Source of the DNA: Palsa-892 sp035555855
Lineage (GTDB): Bacteria > Pseudomonadota > Alphaproteobacteria > Rhizobiales > Xanthobacteraceae
Length of the DNA: 64,000 nucleotides
Assembly (NCBI GenBank): GCA_035555855.1
Contig: DATMGD010000002.1
Coordinates: forward strand, 101,247-165,246
Direction of reading: 5' to 3'
Position 1 is the stretch's first letter. Each line of letters begins with the position of its first letter. Shown in pieces: positions 51,101 to 59,397 of the stretch. The translations under genes and the position numbers were made by a program. The notes under the pieces are model-generated. The model was given only the letters and a program-made list of their open reading frames with translations, searched no databases and was not told the DNA's origin.

Positions 51101-51633
51101 GCTACAGCTCCTTTGGCCTTTGCTTTCGCCGCACCGGCACGGATCAGCACACGGTAGGTTTTGCCATCGGCTTCGAAGCCGCCTCGCCAGGCGTGGCCGC
51201 GCTTCGCGAGTTCGGGAAACAAAAAGATCGGTTCACGGCAGAGGAGTGCGGCGAGAACTTCGCCGTTCGCCATCTTTTCGGTCGCGGCAAGAATGCGCAC
51301 CATCGGCTCGGGCGGATCGAGTTCACGGTTGTCCATTTCCTGAATGGGTTCGGGCCACTCGCCACCCTTGTCGGCATTCACCGGCGGGCTCGCGTGTGTC
51401 GCCGGGCCGGAGCGAATAAAATCGACTTGCCATTCGCCGCCGCCGAGTTCTTTCTCCTCGTGTGTGAAACCTTGCGCGCCGAGCACATGAAACAGCGGCG
51501 CCGGTTTGAAGGTGGCGAACAGGCGCAAGCCCTGATCGGGCTTGAGGCCGTTTATCGTTTCCATGATTTGTGCGAACGGCTCGCCGCCGGCGCGCAGTGT
51601 CGGGCGAACATCGAGTTCGACGAAATCGGTCAT
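51097..51633 (-). CDS. DUF2249 protein (two-domain type)
   Basis: A 178-residue protein with a first DUF2249 domain (LDVRPTLRAGGEPFAQIMETINGLKPDQGLRLFATFKPAPLFHVLGAQGF) and a C-terminal half of a different kind (VRILAATEKMANGEVLAALLCREPIFLFPELAKRGHAW), which resembles another fused domain with a helix-loop repeat. DUF2249 genes accompany denitrification, NO and anaerobic metabolism clusters, with no known activity. It overlaps the MIP18-like start by 4 bp and lies 12 bp after the membrane-protein gene. Confidence 0.8.
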   Translation of the reverse strand: MTDFVELDVRPTLRAGGEPFAQIMETINGLKPDQGLRLFATFKPAPLFHVLGAQGFTHEEKELGGGEWQVDFIRSGPATHASPPVNADKGGEWPEPIQEMDNRELDPPEPMVRILAATEKMANGEVLAALLCREPIFLFPELAKRGHAWRGGFEADGKTYRVLIRAGAAKAKAKGAVA

Positions 51634-51645
51634 GACGGTTTCCTT

Positions 51646-52998
51646 TCAACCGGGAACGAAGGTGAAGAGCAGGCGCGGTTTGCGCGCGCCGGCCGGCAGG
51701 CGCAGTGCGTCGCTGACATTGACTAGCCGCCTTGTGCGCAGAAGCTCGAAGGCGATGCCTGCGGTCGCGACGGTCATCGCCGCCGCCGCCACACGGAAGG
51801 GGAGGGACGCCTCGGCGAGGAGGCAAAGCGTCCCGATGGCGACGGCGGCGAAGTGGAGCCAGAACCATTTGACGGCGCGCGTCTCGACGACGAGGTCCTG
51901 CACGCGCGGTGTTGGCGTTTTGCCGAGCACCGGCCCGTAGCATTCGAGCCAGGTGACGAAGGCGATGATCTTGTAAAGTTTGGCGAGGCCCAGTCCGGTG
52001 AGCCAGCCGAAGGTGAACAGGAAAACGAGCGCGCCGGCGTAACGCTCCAATACGCCGAACGCGGCGCAGGCAATCGTCAGCGCGACGGCAACCGCGAAAT
52101 TAATAAGCGCGATGCTCGCCATGCGGCTGTTGAGTTCGATCGCGCGCCGCACACGCTTGCGGTAAAGTTGCAGCGCATCGCGGCCATAAAGCCCGAGGCA
52201 CGCGAGCCCGGTGACACAGGCGGCGATGAGCACGAAATTCAGGCCGTAACCGATGCCGATCGCAGCCGTGCCGCCGACGATGACGATCGTGAGTGCGAGC
52301 GTACCGAGATAGAGTGTCCAGCGCGTCGGCGCGCCGTCGAGTTCGGGCGAAAGCATGAACATCGCGAGCAGGCGGTGGCTGACACCCATGGCAGTGAAGG
52401 TGAGCCAGCCGCCAAGTCCGGCAATGACGTGAAGCGGCACGCCCTGCGCTTTCAGATCGAGCAGGAAGGGCACGGTGACGAAGCCGCCGAAGATCAGCAG
52501 AAAGACGATGCCGAAAGTCACCGTCGCCGCGAGGCAGAACAGTCCGGCAGTTACGAAGCGCGCCGGCAGTGTCAGCGGCCGCGCGTCCCATAGCGTGCGG
52601 CCGAGATTCCACAGCACCAGCGTAAAGCCGCTGCCGAGCAGCACGCTGGCAAGCACGTAGCAGTGCGACTCGAAGGAAAGATAGCCGCCGAGTTGCAAGA
52701 AGCTTCTGGTGAGCGGTACGAGCCCGGCGAGGATCAGCAGCAGGGCGGGCAGCGGCAGCCGATTGCTGTAGATCGGTTTTGCGACGAGTACCGGCACGAA
52801 TTGAAACAGCGCGCCGCACATCAACAGACTCAACCAGCCGATCGTGATGAAGTGGACGACGATCAGCGTCTCCGGCGCCTGCAACGCTGCCGCGGGGTAG
52901 CCGAAGCCGAGCGTCATCAGCACTTCCGCCGCGATGAGAAACAGCATGGCGGCTGCGAAATAAGAGAGTGTCCAGCGGGAGAGCGTTGCGCCCGGCAT
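51646..52998 (-). CDS. Polytopic membrane protein with conserved histidines (COX1/NnrS-like)
   Basis: A 450-residue protein with about twelve membrane segments. Histidines lie inside or near helices, as in VVHFITIGWLSLLMCG, SFESHCYVLASVLL, PLHVIAGLGGWLTF and GVSHRLLAMFML, suggesting heme or metal binding. It resembles heme-copper oxidase subunit I-like or NnrS-like NO-response proteins, but it lacks the clear NnrS GFRPFFL motif, so I would not assign NnrS. The setting (DUF2249 genes, Fe-S factor, NsrR-type operator) supports a role in NO or respiratory stress. Confidence 0.72.
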   Translation of the reverse strand: MPGATLSRWTLSYFAAAMLFLIAAEVLMTLGFGYPAAALQAPETLIVVHFITIGWLSLLMCGALFQFVPVLVAKPIYSNRLPLPALLLILAGLVPLTRSFLQLGGYLSFESHCYVLASVLLGSGFTLVLWNLGRTLWDARPLTLPARFVTAGLFCLAATVTFGIVFLLIFGGFVTVPFLLDLKAQGVPLHVIAGLGGWLTFTAMGVSHRLLAMFMLSPELDGAPTRWTLYLGTLALTIVIVGGTAAIGIGYGLNFVLIAACVTGLACLGLYGRDALQLYRKRVRRAIELNSRMASIALINFAVAVALTIACAAFGVLERYAGALVFLFTFGWLTGLGLAKLYKIIAFVTWLECYGPVLGKTPTPRVQDLVVETRAVKWFWLHFAAVAIGTLCLLAEASLPFRVAAAAMTVATAGIAFELLRTRRLVNVSDALRLPAGARKPRLLFTFVPG

Positions 52999-53064
52999 AT
53001 TCGCCTCATTGCGTGCGGCCGGCGGCGCGCTGCCGAAACGCGCCGCCCGTCGCCGTTCGGCCGC

Positions 53065-53313
53065 TTACTGCGGCAGCTTGCCGATCCGGACGCGCCACGC
53101 GACCGGGCCGGATTCGATGTAGGTCCACGAGAACTGCTTCGGGTGCTCGGCTTCGAGCTGGTAGTAGAGCGGCTTGGGGTCGTGATCGTTGATGAGCACG
53201 AACGAGCCGCCCGGCTTCAGATTGCCCACCAGTTCGAAAATCTTGGCGTGCCGCTGCATCGGGATGAGGCTGCGGACGTCGATTTCCGAGGGGACTGTCG
53301 CTTGATCGGACAT
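53065..53313 (-). CDS. Single DUF2249 domain protein
   Basis: An 82-residue protein starting MSDQATVPSEIDVRSL. It consists of one DUF2249 domain: PMQRHAKIFELVGNLKPGGSFVLINDHDPKPLYYQLEAEHPKQFSW, ending in the family pattern GPVAWRVRIGKL. The start at 53313 is preferred because upstream reading in this frame crosses the promoter and operator. It is the first gene of the operon behind the inverted repeat at 53410. The family function is unknown. Confidence 0.88.
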   Translation of the reverse strand: MSDQATVPSEIDVRSLIPMQRHAKIFELVGNLKPGGSFVLINDHDPKPLYYQLEAEHPKQFSWTYIESGPVAWRVRIGKLPQ

Positions 53314-53340
53314 AGAAGTCTTCCTTGATCGGTCGTTGGC

Positions 53341-53362
53341 GGGCGGTAGCGAACTGCCGCCC
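53341..53362 (-). other. Leader hairpin upstream of the DUF2249 gene
   Basis: A 9-bp inverted repeat (GGGCGGTAG with CTGCCGCCC, including one G-T pair) flanks a 4-nt loop and ends 28 bp upstream of the DUF2249 ATG. It would be in the mRNA leader of the minus-strand operon and may affect translation or mRNA stability. Confidence 0.5.
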
Positions 53363-53409
53363 AGGATGTTGCCCGCGCGATTGGTTTCACGAGCGTGCAG
53401 AAGCTTCCG

Positions 53410-53444
53410 TCCTAAAAGATGTATAGTCAATACATCTTTTAGGA
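53410..53444. promoter_or_regulatory. NsrR-type operator (15-bp perfect inverted repeat)
   Basis: Half-sites TCCTAAAAGATGTAT and ATACATCTTTTAGGA are exact reverse complements with a 5-nt spacer (AGTCA). The core AAGATGTAT-N5-ATACATCTT matches the NsrR consensus (AAGATGyAT-TTnAA-ATrCATCTT) in both halves and spacing. NsrR is an Fe-S Rrf2 repressor that releases DNA on NO binding. The site is about 97 bp upstream of the DUF2249 start, so it should control the minus-strand operon. No Rrf2 gene is in the window. Confidence 0.8.
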
Positions 53445-53504
53445 TTGCGATTTGCGCACGATCAATGACGGCCCGCTGGACGCGAGGCAGGCGCCGATCG
53501 CGAA

Positions 53505-53864
53505 CTACTGGTTGTCGCGGCGTTTGATGTCGTCGAGTGCGGAGGAGATTTGCTCGCGCAGTGTCTTGATGCGCGCGCGATAGAGTTCTCGCAGGCACGG
53601 CACGCGCGGGCCGCAGGCGGCGCGCTTTTGCAGGAATTCTCCGGCCTCGTCGCGGCGCACGCCGCTCATGCCCATCAGGAACGGCAGTTGCCGGTAGATG
53701 TACCAGTAGGCGCCCATCACGGCATCGAGTTCGGAGAGTTCGTGGCTCTCGCAGATCGCTGTTTCATCGGGTGAATGCGCCTTGCGGCAGTCGAAGCTCG
53801 CCGCGTGCGCGTCGACAGTCGTGATGGCCAGCACGGCGAGAAACGCGATGAATAAGGAGCGCAT
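53505..53864 (-). CDS. Secreted LprI/DUF1311-like protein
   Basis: A 119-residue protein with a signal peptide (MRSLFIAFLAVLAITTVDAHA) and a DUF1311/LprI-like domain: SFDCRKAHSPDETAICESHELSELDAVMGAYWY, with further cysteines in RAACGPRVPCLRELY. Such proteins can inhibit lysozyme in other bacteria. It lies upstream of the operator region and in the same direction; whether it is co-regulated is unclear. Confidence 0.8.
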   Translation of the reverse strand: MRSLFIAFLAVLAITTVDAHAASFDCRKAHSPDETAICESHELSELDAVMGAYWYIYRQLPFLMGMSGVRRDEAGEFLQKRAACGPRVPCLRELYRARIKTLREQISSALDDIKRRDNQ

Positions 53865-53969
53865 GAAGGTTATTATAATATCACGACCGTGCCGGGCAAA
53901 ACCAGTTCGCGCCGAACTTTATCGTTGCATAACCGGAGTCTTGAATTGGCGGCTGCCGTCGGCATCTTC

Positions 53970-54659
53970 GTGAACAGAACGCGTCGCTGGCTCACTGGCG
54001 CAATGGTCGTGTTTTCGATGGTCTGGCTTTTGCCGGCGAAAGCGGAAGTGGGAGTGCGAGGCAATATGCCCGGAAGCGAGTTGCACAAAGCGGCGGCACA
54101 AGGCGATGTTGCTGCGATCCGCAAGCTGATTGCGGCGGGTGCCGCGATCGATGCGCGCGATGAAGTCGGCCGTACCGCGCTCCTCGTTGCAACGCATGCC
54201 AATCGCATAGAGGCGGCGCGGGCGCTGATCGAGGCGGGTGCCGACGTCAACGCCAAGGATGCAATCAACGACAGTCCTTATCTTTATGCGGGCGCGCGCG
54301 GGCATCTCGAAATCCTGCGCATGACGCTCAAACATGGCGCCGACCTCAAGAGCACCAACCGTTACGGCGGCACGGCGCTGATCCCGGCCTGCGAGCGGGG
54401 GCATGTCGAGACGGTCCGCACGCTGATCGAAGCGGGCGTGGAAGTCGATCATGTCAACCGGCTGAACTGGACCGCGCTTCTCGAGGCCATCATCCTCGGC
54501 GACGGCGGTACGCGCCATATCGAGATCGTCAAGCTGCTCGTCGATGCCGGTGCCAACGTAAATCTTGCCGACGGCGACGGCGTGAGCCCGCTTGCCCATG
54601 CCCGCCGCCATGGCTTCAGGGAGATGGAAAAGATTTTGCTCGCGGCTGGAGCGCGCTAG
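53970..54659 (+). CDS. Exported ankyrin-repeat protein
   Basis: A protein of about 229 residues with a signal peptide (NRTRRWLTGAMVVFSMVWLLPAKA) and about six ankyrin repeats, e.g. ELHKAAAQGDVAAIRKLIAAGAAIDARDEVGRTAL and EIVKLLVDAGANVNLADGDGVSPL. Ankyrin repeats make protein contacts; in the periplasm the partner is unknown. The start is uncertain: GTG at 53970 gives a clean signal peptide, while a GTG at 53889 would add 27 residues. Confidence 0.78.
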   Translation: MNRTRRWLTGAMVVFSMVWLLPAKAEVGVRGNMPGSELHKAAAQGDVAAIRKLIAAGAAIDARDEVGRTALLVATHANRIEAARALIEAGADVNAKDAINDSPYLYAGARGHLEILRMTLKHGADLKSTNRYGGTALIPACERGHVETVRTLIEAGVEVDHVNRLNWTALLEAIILGDGGTRHIEIVKLLVDAGANVNLADGDGVSPLAHARRHGFREMEKILLAAGAR

Positions 54660-54909
54660 CGAACGTGCATGGGGCTGGCCGGGGATAAAACGGGCCGAGA
54701 GCGATCAAATCACCGCAGCACGCTGACGCTTTGGCTGTCACAATAAATACGGGCAGTTTGTTCATAACGACATAATGCGTGCGGTGCACAAAGGCCTTCC
54801 AGCAAGTTTTACCGTTCAAGAAATGGCGTGCAGAACTGCATTGCTCAAATCGGCTTCTCAAAAGGATGTTAAAGTGCCGGCCGCCTTTGGCCTAATTTGG
54901 AGCAGAGCC

Positions 54910-55863
54910 GTGAATACTCATCGCCCTCTCATTGCGCTGGCGTCGGTCGCTTTTTTTTCGCTGCTATCCACTCACACTCGGGCGCAGACCATCGGTTATG
55001 CCGATGCCGTCGATCGAGTTGCTGTCGCATGTAAGGCGGACATCGATCGCCATTGTAAAAAAATTCCATTTGGCGGCGGACGGTTGGCTCAGTGCCTCAA
55101 CCAGAATCCCAACGTCGGAGTGAACTGCAAATCGACGATTGCCAGCCTTAAAACAATGGTGGCGAAACGCGCAGCGGCGCGTGCCTCGGTCATGCGGGTC
55201 TGCGACACGGACATTCGCCGGCTGTGTGCAGGGATGCAGGCTGGTGACGGCAACCTGATGGAATGCTTCTTCAAGGTCTATCGCAACACGAGCGCGCAGT
55301 GCCGGCAGACGGTTTCCGATGCTGGCTACGATGTGAAGCTGGACCCCGATCAGCCCACCACCCAGATTTCACTGGATCCCGTCGATCCTGTGTCGGCCAA
55401 TTTGCCGAGCGGCTATTTGTCGGCCGCCAATTTGCGGAAGATGGCGCAGGAAGGCATGAAGGATCCGGCGCGGACACAGCGCGTCAATCGTCCGGCGCTG
55501 GTTTCTCAGCTCAACAACATGGCGCAGATCACGATCGCAATTGCGTTCGATTTGAATTCAGCACGCATTTCGCCGGCTTCGTTCAGGGCTGTCGGGTTGA
55601 TGGCCGACGCCTTGAATAGCCCGTACCTCCAAAACTATCGGTTCATCGTCATCGGTAATACCGACGCTCGCGGCAATCGCGAATACAACCTGAAACTCAG
55701 CCAGGAGAGGGCGGACGCGATCCGGGACGCATTGATCAATCCGTTCGGGATCAGCGCATCGCGTCTTCAGGCTGTCGGCCTCGGAGAAGAGCAACTGCTC
55801 GATCCCGCTCATCCGGACGCGGCGGAAAATCGCCGCGTACAGCTGATCAATATCGGCCGCTAG
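54910..55863 (+). CDS. Cys-rich GLG1-repeat plus OmpA-domain envelope protein
   Basis: A protein of about 317 residues with a signal peptide (MNTHRPLIALASVAFFSLLSTHTRA), then two cysteine-rich GLG1-like repeats: ACKADIDRHCKKIPFGGGRLAQCL plus a paired Cys, and VCDTDIRRLCAGMQAGDGNLMECF with QC. The C-terminal OmpA domain has IAFDLNSARISP, GNTDARGNREYNLKLSQERADAIRDAL and NRRVQLINIG. The start was set at GTG 54910 with a GGAG ribosome-binding site. The combination of Golgi-like cysteine-rich repeats with a peptidoglycan-binding domain is uncommon and suggests an exported wall-anchored adhesion or metal-binding role. Confidence 0.82.
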   Translation: MNTHRPLIALASVAFFSLLSTHTRAQTIGYADAVDRVAVACKADIDRHCKKIPFGGGRLAQCLNQNPNVGVNCKSTIASLKTMVAKRAAARASVMRVCDTDIRRLCAGMQAGDGNLMECFFKVYRNTSAQCRQTVSDAGYDVKLDPDQPTTQISLDPVDPVSANLPSGYLSAANLRKMAQEGMKDPARTQRVNRPALVSQLNNMAQITIAIAFDLNSARISPASFRAVGLMADALNSPYLQNYRFIVIGNTDARGNREYNLKLSQERADAIRDALINPFGISASRLQAVGLGEEQLLDPAHPDAAENRRVQLINIGR

Positions 55864-55903
55864 TTGTAAATCGACACCGCAAGAGTGTCTGCGAACAAGG
55901 CTT

Positions 55904-55978
55904 TGGCTCCGCGGGCAGGATTCGAACCTGCGACCGATCGATTAACAGTCGATTGCTCTACCACTGAGCTACCGCGGA
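55904..55978 (-). tRNA. tRNA-Asn (GTT)
   Basis: On the minus strand the acceptor stem pairs TCCGCGG with CCGCGGA, discriminator G is followed by encoded CCA, and the anticodon loop CTGTTAA holds GTT. The T arm is GCAGGTTCGAATCCTGC. Confidence 0.96.
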
Positions 55979-56051
55979 ACAGCCGTTTGGCCGCGCTGGC
56001 TATAGACTGCTGAATCCGCCTTGCCAAGCCAGCACAGCAAATGCGGGAAAT

Positions 56052-56125
56052 TGGAGGCCACGCCCGGAATCGAACCGGGGTGCAAGGATTTGCAGTCCTC
56101 TGCGTAACCACTCCGCCACGTGGCC
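56052..56125 (-). tRNA. tRNA-Cys (GCA)
   Basis: On the minus strand the acceptor stem pairs GGCCACG with CGTGGCC, the discriminator is T (U73, the cysteine identity base), CCA is encoded, and the anticodon is GCA in the loop CTGCAAA. It precedes tRNA-Asn by 73 bp in the same direction, so both may come from one transcript. Confidence 0.96.
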
Positions 56126-56310
56126 ATTACGCAAAATCACGCGGAGCGGGGGCCGTGATAGCAAAGCGCTTCCTAAGGAGCAATGAATAAGGGCAATGAA
56201 CTAGAAGGGGAAAATCGGCCGCTTTGATCGGCCGCCTTGCCTTTTCCTCACCGCTGGACCATTCCTTGCGCCGCGAACTCCTCCCGGTTGGGGCTGAATT
56301 AGAGGCTCGA

Positions 56311-56973
56311 ATGGTCGATTTTGTCCGCCAGCGTCAGGCCATGGTCGATGGCCAGATTCGCGTCAACGACGTCACCGATCCGCGCATCATCGAGACGATG
56401 CTGGCGCTGCCGCGCGAGCAGTTCGTGCCGCGGAGCCGGGTCGATCTTGCCTATATCGACGAGGATATCGAGATCCGCGAGGCCTTCGGCGCGGCGCCCG
56501 CACGTTACCTGATGGAGCCGATGACGCTCGCCAGGCTCGTGCAGGCACTGGAAATCAAGCCCGAAGACCGTGCGCTCGTCGTCGGTTGCGCCACCGGTTA
56601 TTCGGCGGCGCTACTGGCCCGGCTTGCCGGTGAAGTGATCGCGCTCGAATCGGAAGAGGCGCTCGCCAAGGAAGCGCGGCGCATCGTCAAGCAGCGCAAC
56701 GTCACGTTCGTCAACGGCGCGCTCAATGCCGGCTGGCCCTACAGCGCGCCCTACAACGCGATCCTGATCGACGGTTCGGTCGAGTTCGTGCCGGAAGTCA
56801 TCACCTCGCAGCTTGCCGATGGCGGGCGGCTTGTCGCGGTCGTCGGCCGGGGCCGGGCGGCCAAGGCGCTGCTCCATGTCAAGTCGGGCGGGGTCGTCAG
56901 CGCGCGGCCGCTGTTCGATGCGGCCATTCCGGCATTGCCGGGTTTTGCGCGCCCGCCACAATTTGTCTTTTGA
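56311..56973 (+). CDS. pcm: Protein-L-isoaspartate O-methyltransferase family protein
   Basis: A 220-residue SAM-dependent methyltransferase of the Pcm family. It has MVDFVRQRQAMVDGQIRVNDVTDPRIIETM near the start, ALVVGCATGYSAALLARLAGEVIALE for SAM binding, and LADGGRLVAVVGRG. It repairs isoaspartyl residues in aged proteins, although the rhizobial branch may have another substrate. The start at 56311 is preferred to an upstream ATG at 56224. In Rhizobiales the gene commonly precedes tolC, as here. Confidence 0.85.
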   Translation: MVDFVRQRQAMVDGQIRVNDVTDPRIIETMLALPREQFVPRSRVDLAYIDEDIEIREAFGAAPARYLMEPMTLARLVQALEIKPEDRALVVGCATGYSAALLARLAGEVIALESEEALAKEARRIVKQRNVTFVNGALNAGWPYSAPYNAILIDGSVEFVPEVITSQLADGGRLVAVVGRGRAAKALLHVKSGGVVSARPLFDAAIPALPGFARPPQFVF

Positions 56974-57163
56974 TTTCGCGGTGTAATCGCCGGAACTCCG
57001 GCAAGTGTTGCGCGAAGGCCTCGGCGTTTGGGTAATGGCTAAATTGTTATTTGCGCTAGGTTTCCACCGGCGGTTTCGCCGTTTATGCTGCGTCCCAACA
57101 TAGAATCTGCGAGTTGTGGGGACCCAACCCCATGAGCCCGATCACGGGGCGGAAGGCGACTGA

Positions 57164-58561
57164 ATGTTCTATCGTGGAATGAGACAGGCGGCGTTCGCCG
57201 GCTTGGCGGTGGCGTTTACGCTGGCTGCCACCAATGTTCGCGCACAGACCCTCGAGCAGGCGCTTGCCGCCGCTTATGGTTCCAACGCGACGCTGAATGC
57301 GCAGCGTGCCGCGACGCGCGCCTCGGACGAAAACGTACCGCGCGCTCTCTCCGGCTATCGGCCGACGATCACCGGCGCTGCGGGGGCGGTCAGAAACGAC
57401 GTGGGGATCATCAACGAAGGGGCTCTCGGGCTGCCGAATGAATCGGTGAGAAAGTATCTCAATCAGTCTTCGATCTCGCTCACGATCAATCAGAACATCT
57501 ACAACGGCTTTCGTACCGCGAATAACACCCGCGCCGCCGAAGCGCAGGTCCGTCAGTCGCGCGAAATCCTCCGGCAGACCGAGCAGCAGGTGCTGCTCGA
57601 CGCCGCGACCGCGCACATGAACGTTCTGCGCGATGAAGCGCTGCTGCAACTTCAGCAGCAGAACTTGCAGGCGCTCGGCTCGCAGTTGAAGGCGGCGAAG
57701 GATCGCTTCGCGGTCGGCGAGGTGACGCGCACCGACACGGCGCTCGCCGAAGCTGCCGAAGCCGGTGGCCAATCGTCTCTGATTCAGGCGAAGTCGGCGC
57801 TCAGCTCTTCGCGGGCTGTCTATCAGCAAGTGGTCGGCATCCAGCCCGGCAAATTGACGCCGGGCCGCCCCGTCGATCCGCTCTTGCCGCATAATTTTCA
57901 GGAAGCGATCACCGAGGGTACCGATCGCCATCCGGCGGTGGTCGCCTCGCAATACGCCATCGATTTCGCCGCGCTTCAGGTGAAGGTCGCCGAAGGCGCG
58001 CTGCTTCCGACCGTCAATGCGCAGGGCGTGCTGTCGCGCAGCAACGAGCCGCAGATCGGCGTCGCGCGCCAGACCCAGGCGTCGATCGGTCTTTCGGCAA
58101 GCGCGCCGATCTATCAGGGCGGCGGCGAATACGCTGCGGTGCGTCAGGCCAAGGAAGTGCTCGGCCAGACCCGTATCCAGATGGACGTGACGCGCGAGCA
58201 GGTGCGGGCGCTGATCGTGCAGTTCTGGAGCCAGCTCGAAGCCGCCAAGGCCAGCATTAGGGCGGCGCAGACCCAGGTGAACGCGCAGCAGATCGCGCTC
58301 AAGGGCATCACCGAGGAATACAAGGTCGGCCAGCGCACCATCACGGACGTGCTGAACGCCCAGGCCCAGCTCGTGCAGGCCCAGAGCAACCTCGTCAATT
58401 CGCAGCGCGACCGCGTGGTGGCGTCCTATGCCGTTCTTGGCGCGATCGGCCATCTCGACGTTTCGACGCTCGATCTGAAGGTCATCGCCTACGATCCGGA
58501 GGTTCACTACCAGCAGGTGCGGGATAGCTGGATCGGGTTGCGGACGCCGGACGGCCGCTAA
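57164..58561 (+). CDS. tolC: TolC-family outer-membrane efflux protein
   Basis: A 465-residue outer-membrane channel protein. It has a signal peptide (AAFAGLAVAFTLAATNVRA), the TolC repeats LEQALAAAYGSNATLNAQRAATRA and EQVRALIVQFWSQLEAAKASIRAAQTQVNAQ, and an internal periplasmic coiled-coil pattern. It forms the exit duct for tripartite efflux and type I secretion. Its upstream 190 bp hold a probable promoter. The popZ gene follows 104 bp later on the same strand. Confidence 0.92.
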   Translation: MFYRGMRQAAFAGLAVAFTLAATNVRAQTLEQALAAAYGSNATLNAQRAATRASDENVPRALSGYRPTITGAAGAVRNDVGIINEGALGLPNESVRKYLNQSSISLTINQNIYNGFRTANNTRAAEAQVRQSREILRQTEQQVLLDAATAHMNVLRDEALLQLQQQNLQALGSQLKAAKDRFAVGEVTRTDTALAEAAEAGGQSSLIQAKSALSSSRAVYQQVVGIQPGKLTPGRPVDPLLPHNFQEAITEGTDRHPAVVASQYAIDFAALQVKVAEGALLPTVNAQGVLSRSNEPQIGVARQTQASIGLSASAPIYQGGGEYAAVRQAKEVLGQTRIQMDVTREQVRALIVQFWSQLEAAKASIRAAQTQVNAQQIALKGITEEYKVGQRTITDVLNAQAQLVQAQSNLVNSQRDRVVASYAVLGAIGHLDVSTLDLKVIAYDPEVHYQQVRDSWIGLRTPDGR

Positions 58562-58665
58562 CACACAACCTTTTCAAGGCCGCCGGTTTGGCGGCACTTG
58601 CGCGCGATGTCATACTGTTGGAACGCTACGGGTGGTAGCGATTCGTACTGAGAAGATTTGAGGCC

Positions 58666-59319
58666 ATGTCGAAGCCCGCGGCCAAGGTTCCGGAACCGTC
58701 GATGGAGGAAATTCTCGCCTCCATCCGCAGAATTATCTCCGACGAAAGCAATGCACCGGCGCAGCCTGCTGCCGCCGCGCCTGCACCCGTTGCTGCGCCG
58801 AAGCCGGCGGCACCCGCGGCTCCTGCCGCCAAGAAGGCCGCGCCGCCACCTCCGCCGCCGCCACCTCCGGCTGCCGAGGTCGAGGAGGAGCCCGACGTTC
58901 TCGAACTGACCGAGATCGTCGAAGTGAAACCGCAGCCCGCGCCGCGTGCCGAAGCGCGCCCCGAAATGCGTATCGAGCCGCGCTCCGAGCCGGAGCCGCG
59001 CTTCGAGAGCCAGGATACTTTCCGCCGCACCGAGCCCGACGTCATGTTCCGCGACGCCGAGCCGATGCGCGAACCCGCGCGCTATGCGCCGACGCCGCGC
59101 CTCGACGAGCACCTGATCTCGCAGCAGACCAGCGCGCAGGTCGCATCCGCTTTCGGCGCTCTCGGCCATCAGATGTTCAATGGCGACTCCCGCACGATCG
59201 ACGAACTCGTGCGCGAAATGCTGCGGCCGATGCTGAAGTCATGGCTCGACGATAACCTGCCGAGCCTTGTCGAGAAGCTCGTGCGCGCCGAGATCGAGCG
59301 CGTCTCGCGCGGCCGCTGA
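58666..59319 (+). CDS. popZ: Polar organizing protein PopZ (DUF2497)
   Basis: A 217-residue protein. It has the N-terminal helix EPSMEEILASIRRIISDE for partner binding, a Pro/Ala-rich acidic linker with an eight-proline run (about residues 60-80), and a conserved C-terminal domain TIDELVREMLRPMLKSWLDDNLPSLVEKLVRAEIERVSR for oligomerisation. This is the PopZ layout. PopZ forms polar condensates that anchor the ParB-parS complex and cell-cycle regulators. It is normally followed by valS in this order; here an msr block separates them. Confidence 0.9.
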   Translation: MSKPAAKVPEPSMEEILASIRRIISDESNAPAQPAAAAPAPVAAPKPAAPAAPAAKKAAPPPPPPPPPAAEVEEEPDVLELTEIVEVKPQPAPRAEARPEMRIEPRSEPEPRFESQDTFRRTEPDVMFRDAEPMREPARYAPTPRLDEHLISQQTSAQVASAFGALGHQMFNGDSRTIDELVREMLRPMLKSWLDDNLPSLVEKLVRAEIERVSRGR

Positions 59320-59339
59320 TCGCAAAATCATTTCCATAA

Positions 59340-59372
59340 AAAATGCCCGGCCTGAGCCGGGCATTTTGTTTT
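59340..59372 (+). terminator. Terminator after popZ
   Basis: A 12-bp perfect stem (AAAATGCCCGGC with GCCGGGCATTTT) around loop CTGA, followed by GTTTT and flanked by A-rich sequence, allows bidirectional termination between popZ and the convergent msrA. Confidence 0.9.
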
Positions 59373-59397
59373 GCGCCGTTGCGTTACGGCTTCCGCA

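Noticed and set aside
53314..53598. Extension of the DUF2249 gene upstream to 53598
   Set aside because: The extended frame crosses the NsrR-type palindrome and a hairpin and overlaps the LprI-like gene; the conserved domain begins after 53313.
57083..58564. A 493-codon minus-strand frame opposite tolC
   Set aside because: tolC motifs and signal peptide are clear on the plus strand; the antisense frame reads as His/Arg-rich non-protein sequence.
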